From: QHXQ01 sp038322995
GTDB taxonomy: Bacteria > Acidobacteriota > Blastocatellia > Pyrinomonadales > Pyrinomonadaceae
DNA length: 64,000 bases
Direction: 5' to 3'
NCBI GenBank assembly: GCA_038322995.1
Contig: JBBQGM010000001.1
Coordinates: forward strand, 62,001 to 126,000
Shown in pieces: positions 1-8,072 of the stretch. The notes under the pieces were generated by a model. That model ran no database searches and had not been told where the DNA came from. It worked only from the letters and a program-made list of their open reading frames with translations. The position numbers were made by a program, and so were the translations under genes. Numbering within the stretch: position 1 is the stretch's first letter; every line of letters begins with the position of its first letter.

Positions 1-177
1 CGTCGCTCAGTTCGGCCCGTGCGCGCGCCGGCCGCGCGGCCTTCGGTTCAGGTAAGTGAATCTCCCCACGAGACTGTTGAGCGCGCCGCGACTTTCTCCG
101 GCCGCGCGGGCACGTACTGATAAAACGATTAGCGTTGCCCCGGCCCGCACGCGGATGGGCGCAAGAGGTTAAGAGTA
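1..177 (+). other. Leading edge, no supported gene
   Basis: One frame is open from base 1 to a stop at 118-120 (39 codons), so this could be the tail of an upstream gene cut by the window edge. The translated tail is not recognised. An upstream sigma factor would be expected beside the following anti-sigma gene, but nothing here proves it. AGAGG at 163-167 is a plausible ribosome binding site for the ATG at 178. Confidence 0.3.
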
Positions 178-879
178 ATGAACTGCGAGAAGTGTCAGGC
201 ACTATTAAGCGACTTCCTCGACGGCACATTGACCGGCGAGGCGCGCGTGCTACTCGGTCGTCACTTAACCGACTGTCTCGCCTGCGCCGCCGTGCGCGAC
301 GATCTAGGTGCTATCGTTTCGTCCGCGCAGGCTGCGCACAACTACTCGTACGCACCGCCCAGCAGTCGCGCGCTCTGGCTGCGCATCAGCAACACGCTTG
401 AAGCCGAACGCGCCGAACAGCAACAAGCGGCAGCGCGCGTGATCGCCTTGGCCGCGAAGCGGCGCGAGGGTTTGCTCGCGCGCACATTGCAGCGGCGTTG
501 GACGCTCACGCTGCCGCAGTTGAGCGCGGCCGTCGTTGCGCTGGTGGTCGTCGTGGTGGCGGGCACTGTCTTCAGCGTGCAGAGTCTCTTGCGGCCGCAA
601 CAACCTGTCGAAGTTAAGGCTGTTGCCGCTGCGCAGGGGCACCGCCGGAGCAATGATCAGGAGCTTGATCTGTTGATGCAGCGGGTCGCGCAACGCAAGG
701 CCCGCTGGAATCCGCGCATGCGCGACGCCTTCGAGCGCAACATCGTGGTGATTGACGCGGCCGTCAACGATTCGTTGCAGCAACTCGATCAGTCGCCGCA
801 CGACGAGGTGTCCGAAGAAGCGCTCGATGCGGCCATGCGCGATAAGAAGGAACTGCTCCGCCAGTTCGCCGACTTATAA
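178..879 (+). CDS. Zinc-finger anti-sigma factor, single membrane span
   Basis: A 233-residue protein that probably holds an ECF sigma factor at the membrane. The N-terminus carries the anti-sigma zinc-finger pattern: C3 and C6, then H29-x3-C33-x2-C36. A hydrophobic stretch at about residues 113-135 (LSAAVVALVVVVVAGTVFSV) is the likely membrane span, leaving an acidic and basic mixed helical C-terminal part outside. No sigma factor is visible; it may lie before base 1. Two DUF4097 genes follow on the same strand, so envelope-stress control of them is an inference. Start is ATG 178. Confidence 0.8.
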   Translation: MNCEKCQALLSDFLDGTLTGEARVLLGRHLTDCLACAAVRDDLGAIVSSAQAAHNYSYAPPSSRALWLRISNTLEAERAEQQQAAARVIALAAKRREGLLARTLQRRWTLTLPQLSAAVVALVVVVVAGTVFSVQSLLRPQQPVEVKAVAAAQGHRRSNDQELDLLMQRVAQRKARWNPRMRDAFERNIVVIDAAVNDSLQQLDQSPHDEVSEEALDAAMRDKKELLRQFADL

Positions 880-957
880 AAACTTGCCGCCGCGCACCTG
901 AAATTTAGCGCGTTGGTCTGCCCGACGCTGTACCCTTTTATTGAGATTTACAGATCG

Positions 958-1767
958 ATGGTTAAGCTGGACAACAAACCTCACAGACTCGCGCTGGCGC
1001 AACGCGCCGGGCATGTTGCCATACGTGTGTTCGTCGCGTGTGCTGCGCTCGTCTGCCTGTCGCTCTGGCCGGCGACGGAAGGCCGCGCCCAGCAGCGTTA
1101 CTCGCGCAGCTTCGCGCCGCGCCGCAACGTGAGTTTGTTGCTGCGTAATCGTTCCGGCTTGATTGAAGTCGAAGGTTGGGATCGCGCGGAGATTCGCGTC
1201 ACGGCGACGATGGAGTCGCCGGCGGCGCACTGTACGCCGATGCTGAACGACGATGGCTTGACGATTGACGTGGCCGGCGACAATCGCGGGCGTGATGACA
1301 TCGGCGACGTGAACTTTAAGATTCAAGTCCCTTATGATTCAACCGTGGACGTGCAGACGACGCGCGGCAATATCACCGTGCGCAACGTGCGCGGCCGGCT
1401 GGTGCATGCACACATCTTCTCCGAAGGCGATATCGAGTTGACCGACATCCGCGCGCTGGTGGTCATGGCCGAGAACGTGTCGGGCGATATCGTGTTCGAC
1501 GCCGAACTGCTACGTGGTGGTTCCTACGAACTCAAGTCCACGCAGGGCAACATCAACATGCGCGTTATACCCGGCTCCGGCTTCACGCTGACCGCGACCG
1601 CCCCGCGCACGCGCAATATAAACATCGGCGGCTTCGCGCAACTAGGCAACTTCAACTATCAGGGCGGCGATAATCGCCGCGTCGTCGGCACAGTCGGCGA
1701 CGGCTCGGCCAAGATCATCATGACCAACCTGCGCGGCACGATTAATCTAGCCCCTCGCGCGCGTTAA
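958..1767 (+). CDS. DUF4097-like secreted protein (first copy)
   Basis: About 269 residues. A signal peptide-like segment (VFVACAALVCLSLW, cleaved near GRAQQ) precedes repeated short beta-strand units such as NVSLLLRNRSGLIEVEGWD and VQTTRGNITVRNVRGR. That is the pattern of DUF4097 beta-helix or adhesin-like proteins. The role is unknown; the family often sits with anti-sigma factors, as here. ATG 958 is chosen over an in-frame TTG at 913 because it directly precedes a basic N-region and the signal core. The C-terminus continues the strand repeats and ends four bases before the next possible start. Confidence 0.7.
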   Translation: MVKLDNKPHRLALAQRAGHVAIRVFVACAALVCLSLWPATEGRAQQRYSRSFAPRRNVSLLLRNRSGLIEVEGWDRAEIRVTATMESPAAHCTPMLNDDGLTIDVAGDNRGRDDIGDVNFKIQVPYDSTVDVQTTRGNITVRNVRGRLVHAHIFSEGDIELTDIRALVVMAENVSGDIVFDAELLRGGSYELKSTQGNINMRVIPGSGFTLTATAPRTRNINIGGFAQLGNFNYQGGDNRRVVGTVGDGSAKIIMTNLRGTINLAPRAR

Positions 1768-1870
1768 TCGTTTGACACTCCCTGCGGCCCACGCTTACTG
1801 TTTCTCCCGTCTGTCATCCTACCCAAGGCGGTTCCAACTTTTGCCCGGCACAATCGCGCAACGTCTTAAC

Positions 1871-2791
1871 GTGTATCCGCGCGGAGCGGCCATCCGCGCC
1901 CTGCTTTTCAGCGCGTTCGCTCTCTGTCTGTCCACGCAGACACCCGCGCAATCGGGCGTGAAGCGCAAGCCCGTGGACGCGCCCGCCGCCGCCATTGCCG
2001 CAACGCCGCCCGCACTTACGCGCACAACCACGCGCCACGAAGTGCGGCGCTTTCCTTACGGCAACTCGCTCGTCGTCTATGGCGCGCCCGTCGGCTCCAT
2101 CACGATTGAAGCATGGGCGCGCACCGAAGTTGAAATCACGGCCGACATAGAACTGCACGCCGACACGGAAGCAGACCTCGCGCGCCTCGCCGCTGTCAAC
2201 AACTTCGTGCTCGACGCAGAGGGCACGCGCCTCACGCTCGTGACCACCGGCATGCACGACCGCAAGTTCATGAAGCGTGTGGCGAAAGATTTCCCGAAGC
2301 AGTTGTTGGGTCTGCCGTGGAAGATTGACTACAAACTGCGCGTGCCCGCACAAATTGCGCTCGACATCTACGCCGGGCGCGGCCCGCTCATCGTCAACGG
2401 CGTCGAAGGCGCGCTCTATCTCAACGCCGGCATCGGCAACGCAACGCTCACGCTCACGGGCGGCGACGTGCAGGCGACCATGGCCGGCGGCGACGGCGGC
2501 CCCGTCACCTTGCGCGTGCCCGCCCGCAGTTGGCGCGGGCGTGGCGTCACCCTACGCATCGCGCAAGGCGACTTGACGCTCGAACTGCCGGCCAACTTTA
2601 ACGGCGACATCGACGCCAACGTCTTGCGCGCCGGCCGCGTTGAGAATCAACACCCGGCCGTCTTGCCCCGCGAAGACACCACGCCCACTGAACGCAGCCT
2701 GCAAGCCCGCGCCGGTGCAGGCGGCGCGACCCTCAGCCTTGAAGTGGTCGTCGGCACGATTAAGATCAAACAAGCGCCAAGTGCCAAGTGA
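1871..2791 (+). CDS. DUF4097-like secreted protein (second copy)
   Basis: A second protein of the same type, with strand-turn repeats such as GSITIEAWARTEVEITADIE and LDIYAGRGPLIVNGVEGALY. Its signal peptide is RGAAIRALLFSAFALCLS followed by TQTPAQS. GTG 1871 places that peptide at the N-terminus; a TTG at 1772 would add about 33 residues that do not resemble a leader, so the start is uncertain. The last codons and stop (PSAK, then TGA) lie inside the repeated word AGTGCCAAGTGA, which begins an intergenic word repeat. Tandem duplication with the preceding gene is likely, but the two are strongly diverged. Confidence 0.65.
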   Translation: MYPRGAAIRALLFSAFALCLSTQTPAQSGVKRKPVDAPAAAIAATPPALTRTTTRHEVRRFPYGNSLVVYGAPVGSITIEAWARTEVEITADIELHADTEADLARLAAVNNFVLDAEGTRLTLVTTGMHDRKFMKRVAKDFPKQLLGLPWKIDYKLRVPAQIALDIYAGRGPLIVNGVEGALYLNAGIGNATLTLTGGDVQATMAGGDGGPVTLRVPARSWRGRGVTLRIAQGDLTLELPANFNGDIDANVLRAGRVENQHPAVLPREDTTPTERSLQARAGAGGATLSLEVVVGTIKIKQAPSAK

Positions 2792-2864
2792 CAAGTGTTG
2801 GATGACAGGCTAAGATGTGCCCGCTCTTGCTCGTCATTCGTCACTTAACTCTCGTCACTGTTTT
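2776..2864 (+). repeat. Intercistronic word repeat, AGTGACAAGT type
   Basis: The left arm holds copies of AAGTGCCAAGTGACAAGTG and overlaps the stop codon of the preceding gene. The right arm holds CGTCATTCGTCACTTAACTC and CGTCACTG, the opposite orientation of the same word. The right arm ends a few bases before the dcd start. Pairing is imperfect. The same word recurs near 11770-11850 and 59010-59099. Confidence 0.55.
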
Positions 2865-2867
2865 TCT

Positions 2868-3458
2868 ATGACCGTTAAATCCGACCGTTGGATTCGTCGC
2901 ATGGCGGCGGAAACGCAACTGATCCAGCCCTTCAACGAAACGCTCGTGCGCGAAATGGATGGCCGGCGCATCATCTCGGCGGGCGCGTCCTCTTACGGCT
3001 ACGACATGCGGCTCGCCGACGACGGCTTCCGCGTCTTCTCGCCCATCCACGGGCGCGAGATCGATCCCAAAAAGTTTGACGATAGCTCACTCGTCGAGCC
3101 GCCGCTCCACACCGCCGCCGACGGCTCGCGCTACTACCTCATGCCGCCGCACTCCTACGCCCTCGGCGTCACGGTCGAGACCTTCCGCATGCCGCGCAAC
3201 GTTACCGGCATCTGTATGGGAAAAAGCACCTACGCGCGAGCCGGTCTCATCGTCAACACAACGCCACTCGAAGCCGGCTGGACAGGTCGCCTCGTCATCG
3301 AACTCGGCAACCTCGCCGACCTCCCCTTGCGCGTCTACGTCAACGAAGGCATCGGCCAAGTCGTCTTCCTCGAATCCGACGAAGACTGCGATGTCTCCTA
3401 TCAAGATCGCGGCGGCAAGTATCAAGGCCAGACGGGGCTGACCTACTCGCGGCTATAG
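2868..3458 (+). CDS. dcd: dCTP deaminase
   Basis: A 196-residue protein of the dCTP deaminase/dUTPase fold, making dUTP (or dUMP if bifunctional) for thymidylate synthesis in the cytosol. Family signatures include SYGYDMRLADDGFRVF near the N-terminus, GKSTYARAGLIVNTTPLEAG in the active-site region, GRLVIELGN with the expected catalytic Glu, and a C-terminal GKYQGQTGLTYSR lid. Length matches the family. ATG 2868 is used; an in-frame GTG at 2817 would lie in the repeat and is rejected. The gene is the last GC-rich one before an AT-richer islet. Confidence 0.92.
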   Translation: MTVKSDRWIRRMAAETQLIQPFNETLVREMDGRRIISAGASSYGYDMRLADDGFRVFSPIHGREIDPKKFDDSSLVEPPLHTAADGSRYYLMPPHSYALGVTVETFRMPRNVTGICMGKSTYARAGLIVNTTPLEAGWTGRLVIELGNLADLPLRVYVNEGIGQVVFLESDEDCDVSYQDRGGKYQGQTGLTYSRL

Positions 3459-3531
3459 AAAATATGACAGTTGTTTGACGTGAAGCATGAGTTGAACGCT
3501 CTCACCAACATACACTTCGAAGCCCATTCTT

Positions 3532-5091
3532 TTGAGTAAGAAAATGCTGTTCACCGTCTTACCGGCAAGGAGCCAGACACCACCCGACTCCCGGAATATG
3601 GCATTTCTGCTCGCTGATATGTGGGACGACTGGGGATATAAGACTCAATACGATCTTATTGTTGTCGACAGCGAGGGCGAAAAGCACTCTATAGGAAGCG
3701 TGAAGATCGGTCAGTTAGGCATGCATGAGGGGCAAGTCCGATCTGATATACCTGAATCTTTCGAATCTTTAAATGAGTTGTTTTTCTCCATTGGCCAAGA
3801 TGATAGTTACTACGAAGGGCTAAATGCGCTGGGCGGTTTTATACGGGATCAGATTCTTAAAGGACTGCGAGATTTGGCACTGAACCCTACGATACTCGAA
3901 AGTGTAATCTCCGAGCCAGTTACGGTAAAGTCACTGCTGAGAACCGTTGATCCACAGACAATTAGGGGACGTTTCCGGCGGTTGGCGCGAGGTGACGCCC
4001 GACTAACTAGTTACAAGTTTGCTTACGAAACCCCGACCGAGTCACGGCCTAGCCACTCCCCACTCGTCTTGTCATTTGAGGTGGAACCCGAGTCAGAGCC
4101 GCCGACTAACATTCACGTGTTGATTGGTCGTAACGGCGTCGGTAAAACACATTACCTGACGACGATGACTAGGGCACTCGTCACTCCCGCTCAGCCTGTA
4201 GAGGATGTCGGGCTGTTTAGAGCTGATGAGTCAAACGAAGACATAGGTCTCTTTGCCAACCTGATTTCCGTCACCTTCAGCGCGTTCGACCCGTTTGGAT
4301 CTCTGCCATTGCCTAAGTCTCAGGCAGTTGGCATGAGGTATTCCTATATTGGATTGAAGCAGCCTAACGAGCGCGGTGATGCTTGGAGCCTGACTCCTAA
4401 GGACATCGCCAGCCTGACCAAAGAATTTGTTAGTAGTGTGCGTGCTTGTCGAAAAGGAGGTAGGGTGATTCGCTGGCATAGGGCGTTAGAGATGCTAGAG
4501 GGTGACCCAATGTTTAAAGAGACTGACGTAGCGGCACTAGCCGACGGTGAGTACGACGAGGAATGGCAAGAACGCGGTGAGACTCTATTCAACAGACTGA
4601 GTTCCGGTCACAAAATTGTCCTGCTGACTATCACTAGGCTGGTGGAGGACGTTGTGGAGCGTACACTCGTTCTTCTCGATGAACCGGAAGCGCACTTACA
4701 CCCACCACTTCTATCAGCGTTCATAAGATCGCTATCTGATTTGCTGATTCAGCAAAACGGGGTGGCAATAATTGCTACCCACTCTCCCGTCGTACTCCAA
4801 GAAGTACCCCGAAGTTGTGTCTGGAAACTCCGGAGAAGTGGTTCTGTCTCTAAAGCAGAGCGCCCCGAATCCGAAACCTTTGGTGAAAATGTCGGCATCT
4901 TGACTCGTGAAGTGTTCGGGTTAGAAGTGACCAGATCAGGATTCCACAGGATGCTCCAAGAGGCTGTTGATGAAGAAGATGATTATGAACAAGTAGTCCA
5001 GCGCTTTAAAGGTCAACTCGGGGCCGAGGCGCGAGCTATCATCCGAGCTTTAATTGCGTCGAAGGGAAATGGTAATCAATTAGTAAGATGA
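3532..5091 (+). CDS. AAA/ABC-type ATPase, PtuA-like (Septu-like defence)
   Basis: A 519-residue ATPase counted from TTG 3532; ATG 3544 is an equally good start with GAGTAAG before it. The first 190 or so residues are unrecognised. Then come Walker A GRNGVGKT (199-206), a signature-like LSSGH near 356, Walker B VLLDEPEAHLHP with D383-E384, and a His switch ATHSP near 416. This is the SMC/RecF/OLD-like layout seen in PtuA and related defence ATPases. The stop overlaps the next gene's start (ATGA), so the two are surely co-translated. The partner is an HNH nuclease, as in Septu. Codon use is AT-richer than the neighbours, suggesting horizontal transfer. Assignment to Septu proper is inference. 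Confidence 0.75.
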   Translation: MSKKMLFTVLPARSQTPPDSRNMAFLLADMWDDWGYKTQYDLIVVDSEGEKHSIGSVKIGQLGMHEGQVRSDIPESFESLNELFFSIGQDDSYYEGLNALGGFIRDQILKGLRDLALNPTILESVISEPVTVKSLLRTVDPQTIRGRFRRLARGDARLTSYKFAYETPTESRPSHSPLVLSFEVEPESEPPTNIHVLIGRNGVGKTHYLTTMTRALVTPAQPVEDVGLFRADESNEDIGLFANLISVTFSAFDPFGSLPLPKSQAVGMRYSYIGLKQPNERGDAWSLTPKDIASLTKEFVSSVRACRKGGRVIRWHRALEMLEGDPMFKETDVAALADGEYDEEWQERGETLFNRLSSGHKIVLLTITRLVEDVVERTLVLLDEPEAHLHPPLLSAFIRSLSDLLIQQNGVAIIATHSPVVLQEVPRSCVWKLRRSGSVSKAERPESETFGENVGILTREVFGLEVTRSGFHRMLQEAVDEEDDYEQVVQRFKGQLGAEARAIIRALIASKGNGNQLVR

Positions 5092-5933
5092 GAAAGTTAG
5101 CCAAGCCTATTCATCCTCCTAGCGACGTATTTTTGACGTGCATTAGTCGTGTTAAAGATAAGAGTTTAAAAGCGCGCTTAGAGGCAGTTAACCTTTACGT
5201 CATTGCTGCGGCGACAGCGTTCGATATCGCTGCTGCTAACGCTCAACTTCATAATATCCTTAGTCATACTCACGTCGGCGAGCGAGTACGAGTGACGAAG
5301 GATGAGATGGTCGCTGTATATGACAGTAGGATGGTCCCTAAAGAATCCCCTGGTCGCCATATCTACGATGAGATCCTCACAGCGCCGGCCCAAGGCCTAT
5401 GCCCTTTATGTGGACAACGGGATGTCAGCACACTTGACCATCATCTTCCCAAGACGCACTTCCCCAGTCTGGCCGTCGTTCCTACTAACTTAGTGCCCTC
5501 CTGTTCTGAGTGCAATAAGGTAAAACTCGATATTGTGCCCCAAACGCAGGAGGAGCAGACACTTCACCCATATTACGATGATGTCGAAAATGACCGGTGG
5601 CTGAAAGCCGCTGTCATGGAGAGCCATCCCGCTGCACTGACATTTGAAGTCTGCCCGCCCGCCACGTGGGGGAACGTTAAATCATTACGTGCCGCCAACC
5701 ATTTTGCAGTTTTCAAACTTGGAAAACTCTACTCCTCTCAAGCCGCTACAGAGCTATCAAACATCAGTCATTATCTCATGGGCGTGCATAGTAAAGCTGG
5801 CACAAAAGGAGTAAGGAGTCACCTGGTCGAGATGTCTACGAGTTGCGAAAAGGCGAATCTAAACTCATGGCAAGCTGCTACCTACCGAGCTTTGTCGTCT
5901 AATCAGTGGTACTGCGAAGGGGGATTTTACTAA
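5088..5933 (+). CDS. HNH endonuclease, PtuB-like
   Basis: A 281-residue protein with a zinc-bound HNH core: C105-P-L-C108, then D117-H-H-L-P-K122, then C139-S-E-C142-N-K. The DHH and CSECNK parts match the beta-beta-alpha-metal nuclease fold with two CxxC knuckles. The N-terminal 100 residues and the long C-terminal region are unrecognised. It starts at ATG 5088 overlapping the ATPase stop. An ATPase plus HNH nuclease in this order is the composition of Septu (PtuA-PtuB), so anti-phage nucleic-acid cleavage is the likely job. Other ATPase-HNH modules cannot be excluded from sequence alone. Confidence 0.75.
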   Translation: MRKLAKPIHPPSDVFLTCISRVKDKSLKARLEAVNLYVIAAATAFDIAAANAQLHNILSHTHVGERVRVTKDEMVAVYDSRMVPKESPGRHIYDEILTAPAQGLCPLCGQRDVSTLDHHLPKTHFPSLAVVPTNLVPSCSECNKVKLDIVPQTQEEQTLHPYYDDVENDRWLKAAVMESHPAALTFEVCPPATWGNVKSLRAANHFAVFKLGKLYSSQAATELSNISHYLMGVHSKAGTKGVRSHLVEMSTSCEKANLNSWQAATYRALSSNQWYCEGGFY

Positions 5934-6204
5934 ACCTCTGAATCATTACCGGTGCTGGGGGTATTGGACGTCGCTAGAAAGAACACCGACGACTGCTTTA
6001 AAATATTTGTACTTTCGGCAAATAGATGGTTCCTCCTTATACGTTGAAACAAAGTTCCGTGGCGGGATTCTCAACTGTTTTATAGTCTTGGGGCTGAGGT
6101 GTATGCTTCCACTTGCGATCAGCTAATGGGTAAAGTCGACAATTATTGTCGAACAGATGACACACTTGATTATATGTGCCATTGGTAGGCGTGAGCTGTG
6201 TCGC

Positions 6205-6909
6205 TCAAGGGCGCGCTTGGTTGGACTTGCCGTATTTGATTAGCTTGAGCGCGCCGTCCTGGATGAGACCGACGCCCCAGGCGTAGTATTTGTATTCGAC
6301 TGTGCCGGCTTCGAGCGGTGTCGTTTCGGCCACTTTGAGTACGTCTTGGAATTCGCCGGCGGGGGTGGTAAGGCGCTCGCGGAGGCTGACTATCTCGGCG
6401 CGATCCAGTGCCACGCGTGGGGCTAGCTCTTGATAGTGGCGCGCACGCAGCAGCGGTTGACCGGGCATCATCAGCCCGAACCGCGCGCCGTTCACGCCCG
6501 CGCGCCACGCGCCCTCGTGGCTGACGACCTTGCCGCCCGCGTACATGTCCACGTCCTCGCCAAAATAAAAGATGCAGTTCGTGCGCCGGCTGATGGCGTA
6601 GTAGTTCCTTGATACTTCGACCGGTTGGCCGTCTTTCGTCTCGCGCTCTTCCACCACGCGGGTCGTGACATCGGCGATCTGCCGGGTCTCGTCGAGAACT
6701 GTGATGGTTAGCTGCTCGCGGCCGGCCGCGAGCACTAAGATATAGCCCGGCTCCAAGATGAAATAGGGATTGCGCCCCGTGCTGGCCAACTCGTCCTGCT
6801 CCAAGCGAAAGTCCATCGTCCACGTCTGCTCCTGCTGTTGCCGGTCTTGTGGTAGCGCCAGCACAGTGCAGAGCATGGTGAACATTAAGGTCGCGCTGAG
6901 TTTCCGCAT
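6205..6909 (-). CDS. Secreted protein of unknown function
   Basis: 234 residues with a signal peptide (MRKLSATLMFTMLCTVLALP) and no membrane anchor after it. AAGGAG lies about 8 bases before ATG 6909. The C-terminal part has strand-rich text ending VEYKYYAWGVGLIQDG and LKLIKYG, a tail pattern seen in many secreted proteins of unknown role. That suggests a beta-rich periplasmic or surface protein. No catalytic motif is visible. It marks the return to GC-rich codon use after the islet. It is read in the same direction as the gene upstream at 6943-7527, with a 33-base gap, so the two may be co-transcribed. Confidence 0.7.
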   Translation of the reverse strand: MRKLSATLMFTMLCTVLALPQDRQQQEQTWTMDFRLEQDELASTGRNPYFILEPGYILVLAAGREQLTITVLDETRQIADVTTRVVEERETKDGQPVEVSRNYYAISRRTNCIFYFGEDVDMYAGGKVVSHEGAWRAGVNGARFGLMMPGQPLLRARHYQELAPRVALDRAEIVSLRERLTTPAGEFQDVLKVAETTPLEAGTVEYKYYAWGVGLIQDGALKLIKYGKSNQARP

Positions 6910-6942
6910 GCGTTAACTCCTTTTAAGTCGTGCGCGGCAATT

Positions 6943-7527
6943 TCAAGTCGATTTTTTCTGGCGTGTGAACTGTCGGATCGTCCGCCCCTCAGCGGAGTCC
7001 GCGATGAGTTGCCGCAAGCGCTTGAGCCGCGTCTCTTCCCGTTTGGCGCTCAACACCCACCAACTGACCATCTTGCGATACGAAGCCGTCTGCGCCTGAA
7101 AGAATGTCCAGGCCGCTTTGTTCTGCCGTAGCATCTGCCCGTAGGGTGCAACCAATTCAGGCTGTCTCTGTTCGTAGGCATAAATACCCGATCTGTTCTC
7201 GGTGCGCGCCTGAAAAGCTTGCTGCCCCTCCGGGCGCATACGCCCCTGCCGGGTTAGCTCTGCCACACGCTTGATATTCACCGCGCTCCAGACGCTACGC
7301 GGGCGGCGCGGTGTAAAGCGGATGGTATAGCTGCACTCATCCACGCTTTTCCGCAGGCCGTCAATCCAGCCGAAGCAGAGTGCCTCATCAACGGATTCCG
7401 GCCAAGTGATGCTCTGCTGGCCTGAATCTTTCTTGTAATAGCCGACCCACAGTGCCGGCGTCGTGGCATGATGCCGCTCAAGCCACGCGCGAAAGTCCGC
7501 CGGCGTTTTGAAAAACTTGATCTTCAT
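6943..7527 (-). CDS. YdeI/OmpD-associated family protein
   Basis: 194 residues. The N-terminal half reads like the YdeI family: FRAWLERHH, then ALWVGYYKKDSG, then SITWPESVDEALCFGWIDGL, then the basic YTIRFTPRRPRSVWSAVN. A helical C-terminal region ends in basic residues, LKRLRQLIADS and RQFTRQKK. Biochemistry of the family is poorly defined; links to stress and peptide resistance come from a few members only. ATG 7527 gives the expected family N-terminus. The gene lies upstream of the secreted-protein gene on the minus strand. Confidence 0.8.
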   Translation of the reverse strand: MKIKFFKTPADFRAWLERHHATTPALWVGYYKKDSGQQSITWPESVDEALCFGWIDGLRKSVDECSYTIRFTPRRPRSVWSAVNIKRVAELTRQGRMRPEGQQAFQARTENRSGIYAYEQRQPELVAPYGQMLRQNKAAWTFFQAQTASYRKMVSWWVLSAKREETRLKRLRQLIADSAEGRTIRQFTRQKKST

Positions 7528-7613
7528 GTTGACGTGCGGCTGCCTAAAGTAGCTGCGCGCGGCCGCCCGGCTGTTAGAGCAAATCTGTTATAGCAAATGG
7601 TCTTGCCGCGCGG

Positions 7614-7754
7614 CTAGAACAATCCGAACCAGCGCGTGGCGTAGAGCAATTCGCCACCGGTAAACGAGATGAGGTTGGCGATGATGATGCGACCGCTGAC
7701 CGTGCGGTGGAGACAATAACATGCATTGTCGAACTTCTCGCCTGTCGTTGTCAC
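7614..7754 (-). CDS. Possible small hydrophobic protein or gene remnant
   Basis: A 46-codon frame starting at GTG 7754, with a stop just upstream at 7761-7763. It would end ...HRTVSGRIIIANLIS then FTGGELLYATRWFGLF, which looks more like a genuine membrane-associated C-terminus than random translation. No ribosome binding site is convincing. It could be the tail of a decayed gene. I do not recognise the family. Confidence 0.25.
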   Translation of the reverse strand: MTTTGEKFDNACYCLHRTVSGRIIIANLISFTGGELLYATRWFGLF

Positions 7755-7973
7755 GGCGAGTTAGCGTTGGCTCGACGGGCGACGGGCGGTGGGCGGTTTT
7801 CGTGTCGGCCCAGCCGGGCTGGCCCGACACAAGTATGCAACTGCGTCGGTACGTATAGCCCCTGAACGTATGGCCGGAAGAATCTTTCATACCGGGCGCA
7901 GGAATTTTCGTATATGCTGGCAGCGAACTCCCGTTATTGACAGCAGTCTCCTGTGTAAGCCCGGCATCCGTTA

Positions 7974-7979
7974 TATAAT
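7974..7979 (+). promoter_or_regulatory. Candidate -10 element
   Basis: A perfect TATAAT in otherwise GC-rich sequence, about 95 bases before ATG 8073. No good -35 lies 16-18 bases upstream, so the call is weak. Confidence 0.3.
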
Positions 7980-8072
7980 TGCGCGCAAGTTGCGCGGCGG
8001 GGCGGGTACTGCCGCGCGACTTGTTAACAGTCAACTCACTTGCATTTTAACTTGGAGTCACAGTCGCGGGCC

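Larger units (their letters stand above)
3459..6204. other. AT-richer accessory islet with a two-gene defence-like cassette
   Basis: From just after dcd to just before the gene ending at 6205, base composition and codon use change visibly: many A/T-ending codons such as TTA, ATA, GTA and ACT, against GC-ending codons on both sides. It carries an AAA ATPase gene and an overlapping HNH gene. A noncoding tail follows at 5934-6204 in which I see no gene. No integrase, tRNA or direct repeat was found at the edges, so the mechanism of entry is unknown. Confidence 0.6.
7528..8072. other. Intergenic region before the kinase-helicase gene
   Basis: About 545 bases between divergent genes. It contains a possible 46-residue minus-strand reading frame (7614-7754), a GC-rich hairpin at 7802-7830 (TGTCGGCCCAGCC against GGCTGGCCCGACA, one mismatch), and a TATAAT at 7974-7979 that could be the -10 of a promoter for the gene at 8073. 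A TTGACA at 7937-7942 is too far upstream (31 bases) to be its -35. Longer open frames here look random. Confidence 0.5.

Noticed and set aside
7937..7979. A full TTGACA-TATAAT promoter
   Set aside because: The two boxes are 31 bases apart, far more than the usual 16-18.
7588..8034. A 148-residue minus-strand gene in the gap before the kinase
   Set aside because: No binding site, no recognisable text, and it crosses the hairpin and the candidate -10.
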